A stretch of DNA of 64,000 bases from Microvirga sp. KLBC 81 (lineage in GTDB: Bacteria; Pseudomonadota; Alphaproteobacteria; Rhizobiales; Beijerinckiaceae): assembly GCF_003075415.1 (NCBI RefSeq), contig NZ_QDAH01000017.1, forward strand, positions 18,740 through 82,739. The letters run 5' to 3'. The notes beneath the pieces are model-generated. The model was not told the DNA's origin and made no database searches. It was given only the letters and a program-made list of their open reading frames with translations. This document shows positions 54,247 to 63,939 of this stretch, one piece after another. How positions within the stretch are numbered: the stretch's first letter is position 1; each line of letters opens with the position of its first letter. Position numbers and translations under genes: made by a program.

Positions 54247-55149
54247 ATGAAAATCCTGCAATCGCTCTGGAAGGGCCTCTGGGGACAAGCCTACCTGCTT
54301 CTGATTCTCACCACGCTCATGTGGGGCGGCAATGCCATTGCCGGGCGTTTTGCCATCGGCGAGGTGTCGCCCATGCTGCTCACCTGCATCCGCTGGGTGA
54401 TCGTGGTCATCATCTTAGGGCCGTTGGTGGGGCGGCAAGTCGTAGCCGAATGGGCGCAGATCGGCTCGCGCTGGCTCTACACGGTTCTTATGGGCTCTTC
54501 GGGCTTCACCGCCTTCAACGCCCTGTTCTATGCCGCCGCCCATCACACGACTGCGGTCAACCTTACGATCTTCCAAGGCTCCATTCCGGTTCTCGTGCTG
54601 ATCGGCACCATCCTGTTCTTCGGCGCACGCGTGATCCCGCTGCAGATTCTCGGCATGATCGTGACGATCCTCGGCGTGGTGCTGGTGTCGGTGAAGGCCG
54701 ACCTCGAGGTTCTCAAGACGCTGGCGCTCAACACCGGCGACGTTTGGATGCTGATCGCCTGCGTCTTCTATGCAGGCTACACACTGGGCCTGCGCCGTCG
54801 GCCGCCTGTCTCGGGCCTCGTGTTCTTCACGGCCATGGCAGGCGTGGCGTTCCTCACGTCGCTGCCTTTGCTAGCGGTGGAGATCGTGCAGGGCGCCGCG
54901 CAGTGGCCAACTCTCAAGGGTTGGCTGATCCTTCTCTATATCGGCTTTTTCCCGTCGCTGCTTTCGCAGATCTTCTTCATTCGCGGCGTCGAGCTGATCG
55001 GGCCCGGGCGGGCAGGTTTGTTCGTGAACCTCGTGCCGGTCTTCGGCGCGCTGCTCGCCGTGCTGCTGCTGGGCGAGCCCTTTGCCTATTACCACGCCCT
55101 GGGCTTGTTCCTGGTGCTCGGCGGGATTTGGCTCGCGGAGCGGAGGTAA
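54247..55149 (+). CDS. EamA/DMT family exporter
   Basis: 300 residues, ten helices, formed by two EamA repeats (about 15-145 and 160-297). Typical segments are LMWGGNAIAGRFAIGEVSPM, NLTIFQGSIPVLVLIGTILF and FVNLVPVFGALLAVLLLGEP. Such proteins export amino acids or other metabolites. Substrate unknown. Divergent from the amidotransferase gene. Confidence 0.88.
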   Translation: MKILQSLWKGLWGQAYLLLILTTLMWGGNAIAGRFAIGEVSPMLLTCIRWVIVVIILGPLVGRQVVAEWAQIGSRWLYTVLMGSSGFTAFNALFYAAAHHTTAVNLTIFQGSIPVLVLIGTILFFGARVIPLQILGMIVTILGVVLVSVKADLEVLKTLALNTGDVWMLIACVFYAGYTLGLRRRPPVSGLVFFTAMAGVAFLTSLPLLAVEIVQGAAQWPTLKGWLILLYIGFFPSLLSQIFFIRGVELIGPGRAGLFVNLVPVFGALLAVLLLGEPFAYYHALGLFLVLGGIWLAERR

Positions 55150-55178
55150 AAGGAGCGATGCGCCTCTCGGACTTCCTC

Positions 55179-55266
55179 GTCATGGCCGGGCTTGTCCCGG
55201 TCATCTCGATGCAAGGGGCGCAGCGCTCCAAAAGGTCGGGATCACCGGCACAAGGCCGGTGATGAC
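55179..55266. repeat. REP-like palindrome pair
   Basis: CATGGCCGGG-CTTG-TCCCGGTCAT and ATCACCGGCA-CAA-GGCCGGTGAT lie 35 bp apart between convergent genes. Same style as the cluster at 52.4 kb. Confidence 0.65.
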
Positions 55267-55291
55267 GTAGCAGGTGTCATTCTCCGCAACA

Positions 55292-56164
55292 CTAATCCGC
55301 GAACACCACCGTCTTGCGGCCATTGAGGAGGATGCGATCTTCCAGGTGGTAGCGCACAGCGCGAGCGAGAACGCGCCGCTCGATATCGCGTCCCTTGCGC
55401 ACGAGATCGTCTGCGCTGTCGCGATGGGTGATCGGCTCCACATCCTGCGCGATGATCGGCCCTTCATCGAGATCGGATGTCACATAGTGAGCGGTCGCGC
55501 CGATCAGTTTCACGCCGCGCGCATGGGCCTGATGATAGGGCTTCGCGCCCTTGAAGCTCGGAAGGAACGAGTGATGGATGTTGATGCAGCGGCCCGAGAG
55601 CTTCGCCGCAAGCCCATCGGACAGAACCTGCATGTAGCGCGCAAGCACCACGAGGTCGGCCTGTGAGTCGCGGATGATCTCCCAGACCCTGGCCTCCTGC
55701 TCGAGCTTCGTGTCCCTCGTCACAGGAAGGTAGTGGAACGGAACATCGCCCAGGCTCACATGGCTGTAGGTTTCGGCCGGATGATTGGCGATGACCCCGA
55801 CGGGCTCGAAATCGAGTTCGCCGATGCGCCAACGGTAGAGCAGATCGGCCAGGCAATGGTCGAACTTCGAGACGAGCAGCATGACTTTGCGCTTCTCGCC
55901 GATGTCGCGCAGGGTCCATGTCATGCCGAAGCGATCCGCCAAGGGCACGAAGCCATCCTTCAGGGCGTCGAGATCACCGTGCCCTGCGACCGGATTGAAA
56001 ACGACACGCATGAAGAAGCGATCCGTCTGCGTGTCGTCGTATTGCTGGGCGTCGAGGATGTTGAGGCCTGCATCGGACAGATGCCCCGCCACGGCGGCGA
56101 CGATACCGGGACGGTTCGCGCAGGCGAGCGTCAGGACGAAGCGTTGCGACGGGACATGGGCCAT
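55292..56164 (-). CDS. purU: Formyltetrahydrofolate deformylase
   Basis: 290 residues. An N-terminal ACT domain ([20 protein letters not shown]) is followed by a formyltransferase-fold domain with [17 protein letters not shown] and [20 protein letters not shown], in which the catalytic Asn-His are present, then [20 protein letters not shown]. It releases formate from 10-formyl-THF, keeping the folate pool balanced. It follows serA and serC, the main feeders of one-carbon units through serine. Confidence 0.95.
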   Translation of the reverse strand: MAHVPSQRFVLTLACANRPGIVAAVAGHLSDAGLNILDAQQYDDTQTDRFFMRVVFNPVAGHGDLDALKDGFVPLADRFGMTWTLRDIGEKRKVMLLVSKFDHCLADLLYRWRIGELDFEPVGVIANHPAETYSHVSLGDVPFHYLPVTRDTKLEQEARVWEIIRDSQADLVVLARYMQVLSDGLAAKLSGRCINIHHSFLPSFKGAKPYHQAHARGVKLIGATAHYVTSDLDEGPIIAQDVEPITHRDSADDLVRKGRDIERRVLARAVRYHLEDRILLNGRKTVVFAD

Positions 56165-56182
56165 GACTTTACCTCTTTTCTC

Positions 56183-56228
56183 GCATCTTCTTTTCCGGCG
56201 AACCGGTATCCACTTCGCCGGAAGATGC
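56183..56228. repeat. Hairpin repeat, family B copy 2
   Basis: Long stem: GCATCTTC and TTCCGGCGAA pair with TTCGCCGGAA and GATGC around CCGGTATCCAC. Lies between serA and purU. Same family as 41694-41733. Confidence 0.65.
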
Positions 56229-56230
56229 TT

Positions 56231-57823
56231 TTAAAAGCGAACCGCGCGGGCGCGCTTGACCTGCGGGATCTCCTCGATCTTGCGCAGGAGTTCTTCCGAG
56301 ACGGGCTCATCGACCGAGACGAAGCAGATGGCGTCGCCGCCGGGTTTGTCGCGGCCGAGCGCGAAGGTCGCCACGTTCACGCCGGACTCGCCGAGCAGCG
56401 TGCCGAAGCGGCCGATGAAGCCCGGCTTATCATCGTTGCGCACATAAATCATATGCGGCGCGAATTCGGCATCGACCGCGATGTCGCGGATCTCGATGAC
56501 GCGCGGCTTGCCGTCCTGGAACACCGTGCCGCCCGCGTGGCGCGGCATGTCCTCGGCATCCACGATGATGCGGATGAAGCTCTCGTAATCGCGTGCGGCG
56601 CTCTCGCGCTTCACCTCTTCCACCGTGATGCCGCGCTCACGGGCCACAATGGGGGCCGACACCATGTTGATGTCCTGCAGGAAGGGACGCAGCACACCGG
56701 TGATGGCGGCCGACGTCAGCGCGCGGGTGTTCATCTCCGCCACAGCGCCTTCGTACTCGATACGGATACCCTTGATCGGCGCTTCCGTGAGCTGGCCGAG
56801 GAAGGAGCCGAGCTTGTCCGCAAGCGCCACGAAAGGCTTGAGGCGCGGCGCCTCTTCCGCCGTGATGGACGGGAAGTTCACAGCGTTCTGGATCGCGCCC
56901 TGGAGCAGGTAATCCGACATCTGCTCGGCCACCTGCAGCGCGACGTTCTCCTGCGCTTCCGTCGTCGCTGCGCCGAGATGCGGCGTGCAGACCACGTTCG
57001 GATGGCCGAAGAGCGGATTGGTGAGCGCAGGCTCCTCGACGAACACGTCGAAGGCGGCACCGGCCACATGGCCGGAATCGAGCGCCGCGCGTAGGGCGCC
57101 CTCATCGACGAGGCCGCCGCGGGCGCAGTTGACGATGCGCACGCCCTTCTTCGTCTTGGCGATGTTTTCCGCCGAGAGAACGTTCTTGGTCTTTTCCGTC
57201 AGCGGCACGTGCAGCGTGATGACGTCGGCGCGGCGGAGCAGATCGTCCAGCTCCACCTTCTCGACGCCGAGTTCGAGCGCCCGCTCCGGCGAGAGGAAGG
57301 GATCGTAGGCGATCACCTTCATGCGAAGACCGATACCGCGATCGGCCACGATGGAGCCGATATTGCCGCAGCCGATCACGCCGAGCACCTTTCCGGTGAG
57401 CTCGGCGCCCATGAAGCGGTTCTTCTCCCACTTGCCGGCTTGCGTGGAGGCATCGGCCTGCGGGATCTGGCGCGCGAGCGCGAACATCATCGCAATCGCA
57501 TGCTCGGCGGTGGTGATGGAATTGCCGAAGGGCGTGTTCATGACGATGATGCCCTTCGCCGTGGCAGCGGGGATCTCGACATTGTCCACGCCGATGCCGG
57601 CACGGCCGATCACCTTCAGGTTCTTGGCCTGCTCGAGGATCTTCGCCGTCACCTTCGTGGCGGAGCGGATGGCGAGACCATCGTAGTTGCCGATGATGGC
57701 GGCAAGCTTCTCCTTGTCCTTGCCGAGATCGGGCTGGAAATCGACCTCGATGCCGCGATCCTTGAAGATCTGCACGGCGGCAGGCGAGAGAGCATCGGAA
57801 ATGAGAACGCGGGGAGCGGGCAT
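56231..57823 (-). CDS. serA: D-3-phosphoglycerate dehydrogenase
   Basis: 530 residues, the long type with an extra ASB domain and a C-terminal ACT domain. NAD site VIGCGNIGSIVADRG, catalytic Arg in VNCARGGLVDEGAL, Glu in FVEEPAL and His in TPHLGAATTEAQENVA. The ACT part at about 455-530 starts MIYVRNDDKPGFIGRFGTLL. It oxidises 3-phosphoglycerate, the first step of serine synthesis. It follows serC by 126 bp filled with REP palindromes. Confidence 0.96.
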   Translation of the reverse strand: MPAPRVLISDALSPAAVQIFKDRGIEVDFQPDLGKDKEKLAAIIGNYDGLAIRSATKVTAKILEQAKNLKVIGRAGIGVDNVEIPAATAKGIIVMNTPFGNSITTAEHAIAMMFALARQIPQADASTQAGKWEKNRFMGAELTGKVLGVIGCGNIGSIVADRGIGLRMKVIAYDPFLSPERALELGVEKVELDDLLRRADVITLHVPLTEKTKNVLSAENIAKTKKGVRIVNCARGGLVDEGALRAALDSGHVAGAAFDVFVEEPALTNPLFGHPNVVCTPHLGAATTEAQENVALQVAEQMSDYLLQGAIQNAVNFPSITAEEAPRLKPFVALADKLGSFLGQLTEAPIKGIRIEYEGAVAEMNTRALTSAAITGVLRPFLQDINMVSAPIVARERGITVEEVKRESAARDYESFIRIIVDAEDMPRHAGGTVFQDGKPRVIEIRDIAVDAEFAPHMIYVRNDDKPGFIGRFGTLLGESGVNVATFALGRDKPGGDAICFVSVDEPVSEELLRKIEEIPQVKRARAVRF

Positions 57824-57838
57824 GGGTTAAACCTCATG

Positions 57839-57938
57839 GCGTCATCCCGGCCAAGCGCAGCGCGAGCCGGGATCGGAATGGGAGTCTGGCTGGTTTAGGC
57901 GATCCCGGATCGCGGCAGGGCCGCGTCCGGGATGACGC
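57839..57938. repeat. REP-like palindromes between serC and serA
   Basis: GTCATCCCGGC...GCCGGGAT at 57840-57873 and GATCCCGGAT...GTCCGGGATGAC at 57901-57938. Inside an operon such stems can stabilise or dampen the distal message. Confidence 0.65.
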
Positions 57939-57949
57939 ATGTCTTGGCC

Positions 57950-59122
57950 TCAAGCCGCTTTCGCGAGCTTCGCCTTTTCCTGCGCGAAGGCCCAGTCGAG
58001 CCACGGCGTCAGGGCCTCGAGATCGGATTGCTCCACCGTCGCGCCACACCAGATGCGAAGGCCGGCAGGCGCATCGCGATAGGCGCCGATATCGAAGGCG
58101 ACGCCTTCCTTGTCGAGCCTGGAGGTGATGCCTTTGGCAACCTGCGCCACGACCTCAGGGCCTTGTCCGACCACGTCAGGATCGGCGATGACGAGGCACA
58201 CGCTTGTGTTCGAAGCGGTCGCCGGAACCTTCGCGAGGTTGGCGATCCAGGGCGTCCGCGCCACCCAGTCATGAATGACCTTCGCGTTGGCATCGGCCTT
58301 CGCCATCAGCTTTTCCAAGCCGCCGATGGACTTCGCCCATTCGAGCGCGTCGATGTAATCCTCGACGGCGAGCATGGACGGCGTGTTGATGGTCTCGCCT
58401 TCGAAGATGCCCTCGATGAGCTTGCCGCCCTTGGTCATGCGGAAGATCTTCGGCAGCGGCCAGGCGGGCTTGTAGGTTTCAAGCCGCGCCACCGCGCGCG
58501 GCGAGAGGATGAGCATGCCGTGGGCCGCTTCGCCGCCCAGCACCTTCTGCCAGGAGAACGTGACCACATCGAGCTTCGCGAAGTCGAGCTTCTGTGCGAA
58601 TGCCGCAGAGGTCGCATCGCAGATCGTGAGGCCCTCGCGATCGGCGGCGATCCAATCCGCATTCGGCACGCGCACGCCGGAGGTGGTTCCGTTCCAGGTG
58701 AAGACCACGTCGCGGTTCTTCGTATCGACCTGATAGAGATCGGGCAACTCGCCATAGGGCGCATTGATCACGCGGGCGTCGGCGAGCTTCAACTGCTTGA
58801 CCACATCGGTGACCCAGCCTTCGCCGAAGCTCTCCCACGCGAGCATATCGACCGGACGGGCACCCAGCATCGACCACAGCACCATCTCCACGGCGCCGGT
58901 ATCGGAGGCGGGCACGATGCCGATGCGGTAATCGGCCGGCACTTCCAGCACCTCGCGGGTGAGGTCGATGGCGAGCTTCAGGCGCGCCTTGCCGAGCTTG
59001 GCGCGATGCGAGCGGCCGAGGCTTTCGGTTCGAAGATTTTGCAGGGACCATCCGGGGCGCTTTGCGCAGGGGCCGGACGAGAAGAAAGGCGCGCGCGGAC
59101 GCGCATTGGGCAGGTCTGTCAT
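57950..59122 (-). CDS. serC: Phosphoserine aminotransferase
   Basis: 390 residues from the ATG at 59122, chosen because AAGGATGG precedes it and the longer frame to 59230 runs through the leader RNA. Class V PLP aminotransferase of the rhizobial/archaeal type: [38 protein letters not shown], and the PLP lysine in [16 protein letters not shown] (about 200). It makes phosphoserine from phosphohydroxypyruvate and glutamate. First gene of serC-serA. Confidence 0.94.
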   Translation of the reverse strand: MTDLPNARPRAPFFSSGPCAKRPGWSLQNLRTESLGRSHRAKLGKARLKLAIDLTREVLEVPADYRIGIVPASDTGAVEMVLWSMLGARPVDMLAWESFGEGWVTDVVKQLKLADARVINAPYGELPDLYQVDTKNRDVVFTWNGTTSGVRVPNADWIAADREGLTICDATSAAFAQKLDFAKLDVVTFSWQKVLGGEAAHGMLILSPRAVARLETYKPAWPLPKIFRMTKGGKLIEGIFEGETINTPSMLAVEDYIDALEWAKSIGGLEKLMAKADANAKVIHDWVARTPWIANLAKVPATASNTSVCLVIADPDVVGQGPEVVAQVAKGITSRLDKEGVAFDIGAYRDAPAGLRIWCGATVEQSDLEALTPWLDWAFAQEKAKLAKAA

Positions 59123-59215
59123 GTGATCCATCCTTACAGATGGGCGCCTCTCGGTGGGGAGAGGTGTCCCGCCGACCGGTATGACGGAAGCGGCGCCTAT
59201 GGTCAAGGCATATGC
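59123..59215 (-). promoter_or_regulatory. serC-type leader RNA motif
   Basis: Directly before serC the minus strand holds GCCGC...GGC pairing, the hairpin CCTCTC-CCCACC-GAGAGG (59164-59147), and CATC-TGTAAG-GATG (59142-59129) that can hide the ribosome site. It fits the serC motif described upstream of serC-serA in Alphaproteobacteria (Rfam family of that name); the ligand, if any, is unknown. Confidence 0.65.
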
Positions 59216-59370
59216 CCCATGGTTAGGCACCGGAGAAAAATCTCAGATTACTAAATCGTAATACAAAACATCGTGTTCACTGCGTTATAGTCATAAGGAC
59301 TGACCTAAGTTGTGTTAGGTCGCATCCCATTATTCGAGACTGAAAAGACTTCCGAGGCTAAGGAGCGAGC

Positions 59371-60624
59371 ATGCGTGTGTCCGGTCAACTCGCCGTCATC
59401 GCCTTGCTGGGGGCAGCAGGGTTTGGCGGGTGGTATGCCTATCAGGGCGGATACCTGGGGAACCAGCCTGTGGCACGGCAAGGCGCTCCTTCCGGCGCGC
59501 GCAGCGGCGGCAACCGGGGCGGCGCCATGGGACCTGCGACCGTGGAAGTGGACACGGTGAAGACCGGACGCATCGTGGAAACCCGCGAGGCCGTGGGCAC
59601 TGTGCGCGCCTTCGAGTCCATTACAGTGACCGCTAGGGTCGCTGGCGTGATCGATGAGATCGGCTTCGAGGAAGGACAGAAGGTGAAGGCCGGCGACACG
59701 CTGGTGCAACTCGATGCCGCCGAGCGCCAGGCCGACATCGACCAGGCCATTGCCGAGGCCAACCGTGCCGTGGCCCTGCGGAACGAAATCGCCATCAAGC
59801 TTGAGCGCGCCCAGGCGCTGAGCCGGACAGGCGCCGGCACCAGCGCTCAAGTCGAGGATCTGACGGCGCAGTTGAAATCCCTTGAAGGTTCGATTGCCTC
59901 GGCCCAGGCTCAGCGCAAGGCTGCTGAAGCGCGGCTTGAGGACATGACGGTCCGCGCCCCCTTCAATGGCCGCGTCGGCACCCGTTCCGTTTCGCTTGGG
60001 GCCTATATTGCGCCCGGCACACGGATCACCTCCCTCGATGATCTCTCGAAAGTCCGCCTCGACTTCGCCGTGCCCGAAAACCTTCTGGGCCGTCTGCAGC
60101 CCGGCCAGACGGTGAATGCCATGTCAGCGGCCTACAAGGGCCGCACCTTCAAGGGCAAGGTGTCCACCATCGACCCTCGCGTCGATCAGGCCACCCGCAC
60201 CGCGCGTCTCACCGCCGAGTTCGAGAACCCGGACGAGGCCTTGAAGCCCGGCATGTTCTTGACCGTCGCGCTCGAAGTTTCGGTGAATGACGAAGCGGTC
60301 CTGGTGCCGGAGGAGTCCATCGTCAGCGAAGGCCTGCGCCATGTGGTTTACCCGGTGAAGGACAACAAGGTGGAGCGCCGCGTCATCACCATCGGCCAGC
60401 GCCAGGGCGGCAAGGTCGAGGTGGTGAATGGGCTGAAAGCGGGCGAGATCATCGTGGTGCTGGGCGTCCAGCGCGTGCGTCCCGGAGCCGAAGTAATCGC
60501 CCGCCCGCTCGGTTCGAGCGCACAGGATCCGCAAGGAGCGCCCGCCGCGAACCGCCAGCAGCCTTCCCGCAGCACGCTGAATACGCCGCAGGCGATCAGC
60601 AGCGCGCAGGCTGCCGAGCGCTGA
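59371..60624 (+). CDS. RND efflux periplasmic adaptor subunit
   Basis: 417 residues. Signal anchor QLAVIALLGAAGFGGWYAYQ, first barrel-sandwich half with VTARVAGVIDEIGFEEGQKV, a helical hairpin (about 115-195), second half MTVRAPFNGRVGTRSVSLGA, then beta-barrel and membrane-proximal domains. It links the inner-membrane pump encoded next to an outer-membrane channel not present here. It is divergent from serC; the shared 250-bp region holds their promoters. Confidence 0.92.
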   Translation: MRVSGQLAVIALLGAAGFGGWYAYQGGYLGNQPVARQGAPSGARSGGNRGGAMGPATVEVDTVKTGRIVETREAVGTVRAFESITVTARVAGVIDEIGFEEGQKVKAGDTLVQLDAAERQADIDQAIAEANRAVALRNEIAIKLERAQALSRTGAGTSAQVEDLTAQLKSLEGSIASAQAQRKAAEARLEDMTVRAPFNGRVGTRSVSLGAYIAPGTRITSLDDLSKVRLDFAVPENLLGRLQPGQTVNAMSAAYKGRTFKGKVSTIDPRVDQATRTARLTAEFENPDEALKPGMFLTVALEVSVNDEAVLVPEESIVSEGLRHVVYPVKDNKVERRVITIGQRQGGKVEVVNGLKAGEIIVVLGVQRVRPGAEVIARPLGSSAQDPQGAPAANRQQPSRSTLNTPQAISSAQAAER

Positions 60625-60689
60625 ATGATTTTCTCTCCCGCTCCGGCGGGAGAACTTTTGTCAACGACTGGTCCAAGAGCTGAGCCGTC

Positions 60690-63600
60690 ATGCAGGTTTC
60701 CGACCTCTTCATCCGCCGTCCCGTTTTCGCCGTTGTGGTGAGCCTGCTGCTGATCGTGGGCGGCTTGTCCGCACTCATGAACCTGCCGATCCGGGAATAT
60801 CCGAGTGTGGACCGCCCGGTCGTATCTGTCTCCACGGTTTACCGTGGCGCTTCGAACGAAGTCATCGAAAGCCGCGTGACGGAGGTGATCGAAGGTGCCG
60901 TGGCGGGCATCGAAGGCATCAATCAGATCCGTTCGCAGAGCCAGAACGAGCGCTCGTCGGTGAGCATCGAGTTCGATGTCTCGCGTGATCCTGAAGGCGC
61001 AACGTCCGACGTGCGCGACGCTGTCTTCCGCGTGGTGGGCCGCCTGCCGGACGGCGTGGACCAGCCGGTCATCCGCAAGGTGGACGACAACGCCTCCGCC
61101 ATCATGTGGGTCAGCGTCACCTCTTCGACTTATGACGCTCTCGAGCTCAGCGACTTCCTCAAGCGCGTCTATGTGGACCGCCTCTCAACCGTGCCCGGCG
61201 TCGCCAACGTCAACCTTGCCGGCGAACGCCGCTATTCCATGCGCATCTGGGTCGACCGCCCGGCCCTTGCAGCACGTGGCCTCACGGTGCAGGACCTGGA
61301 ATCGGCGATCAAGCGTCAGAATGTGGAGCTGCCAGGCGGGCGCATCGAATCCACGCAGCGCGAGTTCACCGTAAAGACGGATTCCCGCCTCTCCACTCCG
61401 CAGGATTTCGAGCAGCTGATTGTCTCGAACAAGAATGGCTATCTCGTGCGCCTGAGCGAGGTCGCGAAGGTGGAGGTCGGGGCGGAGGACAACCGCTTCG
61501 AGTTCTATGAAGCCGGCAAGGTCGCCATGGGCCTCGGCATCGTGCGCCAGTCGACAGCCAATACCCTCTCAGTGGCAGAGGGCGTTCGCGAAGAATTGGA
61601 GAACCTGAAATCCTCGCTTCCTCCGGGCACCACGGCCCAGGTCTCCTATGATGAGAGCCAATTCATCCGTGCTTCCATCGACGGCGTGCTGCGCACGCTT
61701 ATGGAAGGCATCATGCTTGTCGTGCTCGTGATCCTGGTCTTCCTGCGCGATTGGCGCTCCACCATCGTCGCCATCGTCGCGATCCCGGTCTCGATCATCG
61801 CCGCCTGCATGGTGATGGCCTACTTCAACGCCTCCATCAACGTGCTGACCCTGCTCGCCGTGGTGCTCGCCATCGGGATCGTGGTGGACGACGCCATCGT
61901 GGAGATCGAGAACGTTCACCGCCGTATCGAGGAAGGGCAGCCGCCGCTGCTTGCCTCCTTCGACGGCGCGCGCGAGATCGGCTTTGCGGTCATCGCCACC
62001 ACCGCCACGCTGATGGCGGTGTTCGTGCCGCTCGCCTTCATGACCGGCAATACCGGTCAGCTCTTCCGCGAGTTCGGCATCACGCTTGCCGCCGCTATCT
62101 TCTTCTCCGGCGTCGTGGCGCGCACGCTCACCCCGATGATGTGCTCGAAACTGATGGTGCCGGCCCATGGCCGCATCCAGAAGATGACCGAGCCCTTCTT
62201 CACGGGCATGAACAACGTCTATCGCAAGATCCTGATGCGGGTCCTCAAAGCGCCGCTCGTTATCCTCGCCATCGGCTTCATGGTGAGTCTCTCGGCCTAT
62301 GGCCTGTTCCAAATGCTGCCGAAAACCTTCGCGCCGACGGAGGATCGCGGCGCGATCATCGTGCGCGTGGAGGCGCCGGAAGGTGCAAGCCTCGATTATA
62401 CCCGCGATCGCGTGAAGGAGGTGGAGAAGATCCTGCTGCCCTATCAGGAGCAGGGCGTCGTCTCTTCCATCACAAGCCAGGTCGCACCCGGCTTCGCACG
62501 TCCCTCCCCGGTCAATTCTGGCATGATCATCGTTCGCCTCGTCCCGTGGAATCAGCGCACGATGAAGCAGCAGACCCTGGTGGATGAGATCAACCGCAAG
62601 GTTGCGAACTTCCCCGGTGCGCGCGTGGCCCCGATCAGCCCCGGCTCGCTTGGACAGCGCGGCCCGTCGAAGCCCATTCAGTTCGTGCTCGGCGGCCCCG
62701 ATTACAACACGCTTCGCGAGTGGCGCGACATCGTCATGCAGAAGGCGCAGGAAACGGGCATGTTCGTGAACATGGATTCCAATTACCGGGAGTCCCAGCC
62801 CGACATCCGCGTGCAGATCGACCGGCAGCGCGCCGCCGATCTCGGCGTGTCAGTGGAGGATATCGGCCGCACGCTCGAGCTGATGTTCGGCGAACGCGAA
62901 GTTTCCACATTCGTGAACCGTGGTGAGGAGTATTCCGTCATCATGCGAGGCCGCGCCGAGGATCGTGCGACGCCGAACGATCTCGCCAACACTTTCGTGC
63001 GCGCCACGAACGGCGAACTCGTTCCCCTCTCCTCCTTCGTCAGCCTGACGGAAGCCGCCGCCCCGCAGACGCTCAACCGCTTCAACCGGATGCGGGCCAT
63101 CACCATCGATGCAGGCCTGCAAGGCACCACCTCCATCGGCGAGGGTCTTGCGGTGCTGGAGCAGATCGTGCGCGAGAACCTGCCGGCGGAAGCGCGCATT
63201 GGTTATACCGGCCAGTCGCAGGATTTCCGTGAATCCTCGAATGCGATCTACGTCACCTTCGGCATGGCGCTGCTCGTAGTGTTCCTGGTGCTGGCGGCGC
63301 AGTTCGAGAGCTGGATCAACCCGTTCATCATCATGCTGACCGTGCCGCTTGCCGTCACGGGCGGCCTGGCCGCTCTGGTGATCACGGGCCAGACGCTCAA
63401 CATCTACAGCCAGATCGGCATGATCCTGCTCATCGGCCTGATGACGAAGAACGGCATTCTCATCGTCGAATTCGCCAATCAGCTGCGCGAACGGGGAATG
63501 TCCGTGTGGGATGCGGTGATCGAAGCCTCGGTGCTTCGCCTGCGTCCGATCCTCATGACGTCGATCGCCATGATCGGCGGCGCGATCCCGCTTGCCTGGT

Positions 63601-63845
63601 CCACGGGCGCAGGCGCGGAAGCACGGAGCGCTATCGGCACGGTGATCGTCGGTGGCGTGACCATGTCGACCCTGCTGACGGTGCTCGTGGTACCGGCGAT
63701 CTACCTGCTCATCGGCGGCTATACCAAGCCCGCCACTTACGTAAGCGAGATGCTCGACAAGCTGCGCGCGCAGACTGGCCAGCACCCCCATGGTGAGAGC
63801 CCTGCCCCGCAGATCGCACAGCCTCCGGCTCATCCGGCGGAATGA
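60690..63845 (+). CDS. RND efflux pump permease (HAE-1/MexB-like family)
   Basis: 1051 residues, two repeats of six helices with large periplasmic loops. Marks: FIRRPVFAVVVSLLLIVGGL at the start, VVLAIGIVVDDAIVEIENVH in helix 4 with the proton-relay Asp pair, TGNTGQLFREFGITLAAAIF, and in the second half LMTKNGILIVEFANQLRERG with the Lys and SVLRLRPILMTSIAMIGGAI. Proton-driven export of drugs or other amphiphiles across the envelope. It starts 66 bp after the adaptor gene and is followed by a terminator. Confidence 0.95.
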   Translation: MQVSDLFIRRPVFAVVVSLLLIVGGLSALMNLPIREYPSVDRPVVSVSTVYRGASNEVIESRVTEVIEGAVAGIEGINQIRSQSQNERSSVSIEFDVSRDPEGATSDVRDAVFRVVGRLPDGVDQPVIRKVDDNASAIMWVSVTSSTYDALELSDFLKRVYVDRLSTVPGVANVNLAGERRYSMRIWVDRPALAARGLTVQDLESAIKRQNVELPGGRIESTQREFTVKTDSRLSTPQDFEQLIVSNKNGYLVRLSEVAKVEVGAEDNRFEFYEAGKVAMGLGIVRQSTANTLSVAEGVREELENLKSSLPPGTTAQVSYDESQFIRASIDGVLRTLMEGIMLVVLVILVFLRDWRSTIVAIVAIPVSIIAACMVMAYFNASINVLTLLAVVLAIGIVVDDAIVEIENVHRRIEEGQPPLLASFDGAREIGFAVIATTATLMAVFVPLAFMTGNTGQLFREFGITLAAAIFFSGVVARTLTPMMCSKLMVPAHGRIQKMTEPFFTGMNNVYRKILMRVLKAPLVILAIGFMVSLSAYGLFQMLPKTFAPTEDRGAIIVRVEAPEGASLDYTRDRVKEVEKILLPYQEQGVVSSITSQVAPGFARPSPVNSGMIIVRLVPWNQRTMKQQTLVDEINRKVANFPGARVAPISPGSLGQRGPSKPIQFVLGGPDYNTLREWRDIVMQKAQETGMFVNMDSNYRESQPDIRVQIDRQRAADLGVSVEDIGRTLELMFGEREVSTFVNRGEEYSVIMRGRAEDRATPNDLANTFVRATNGELVPLSSFVSLTEAAAPQTLNRFNRMRAITIDAGLQGTTSIGEGLAVLEQIVRENLPAEARIGYTGQSQDFRESSNAIYVTFGMALLVVFLVLAAQFESWINPFIIMLTVPLAVTGGLAALVITGQTLNIYSQIGMILLIGLMTKNGILIVEFANQLRERGMSVWDAVIEASVLRLRPILMTSIAMIGGAIPLAWSTGAGAEARSAIGTVIVGGVTMSTLLTVLVVPAIYLLIGGYTKPATYVSEMLDKLRAQTGQHPHGESPAPQIAQPPAHPAE

Positions 63846-63870
63846 CCGGAGACGATCCGCTCGAAAAGAA

Positions 63871-63906
63871 AAAGCTCCGCCGAGGAATCGTGCGGAGCTT
63901 TATTCT
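63871..63906 (+). terminator. Intrinsic terminator after the RND operon
   Basis: AAAGCTCCGC and GCGGAGCTTT form a perfect 10-bp stem with an 11-base loop, followed by ATTCTTT. Confidence 0.85.
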
Positions 63907-63939
63907 TTCGACGGGAGAAAAATCTAGAGCATCGGGCAT

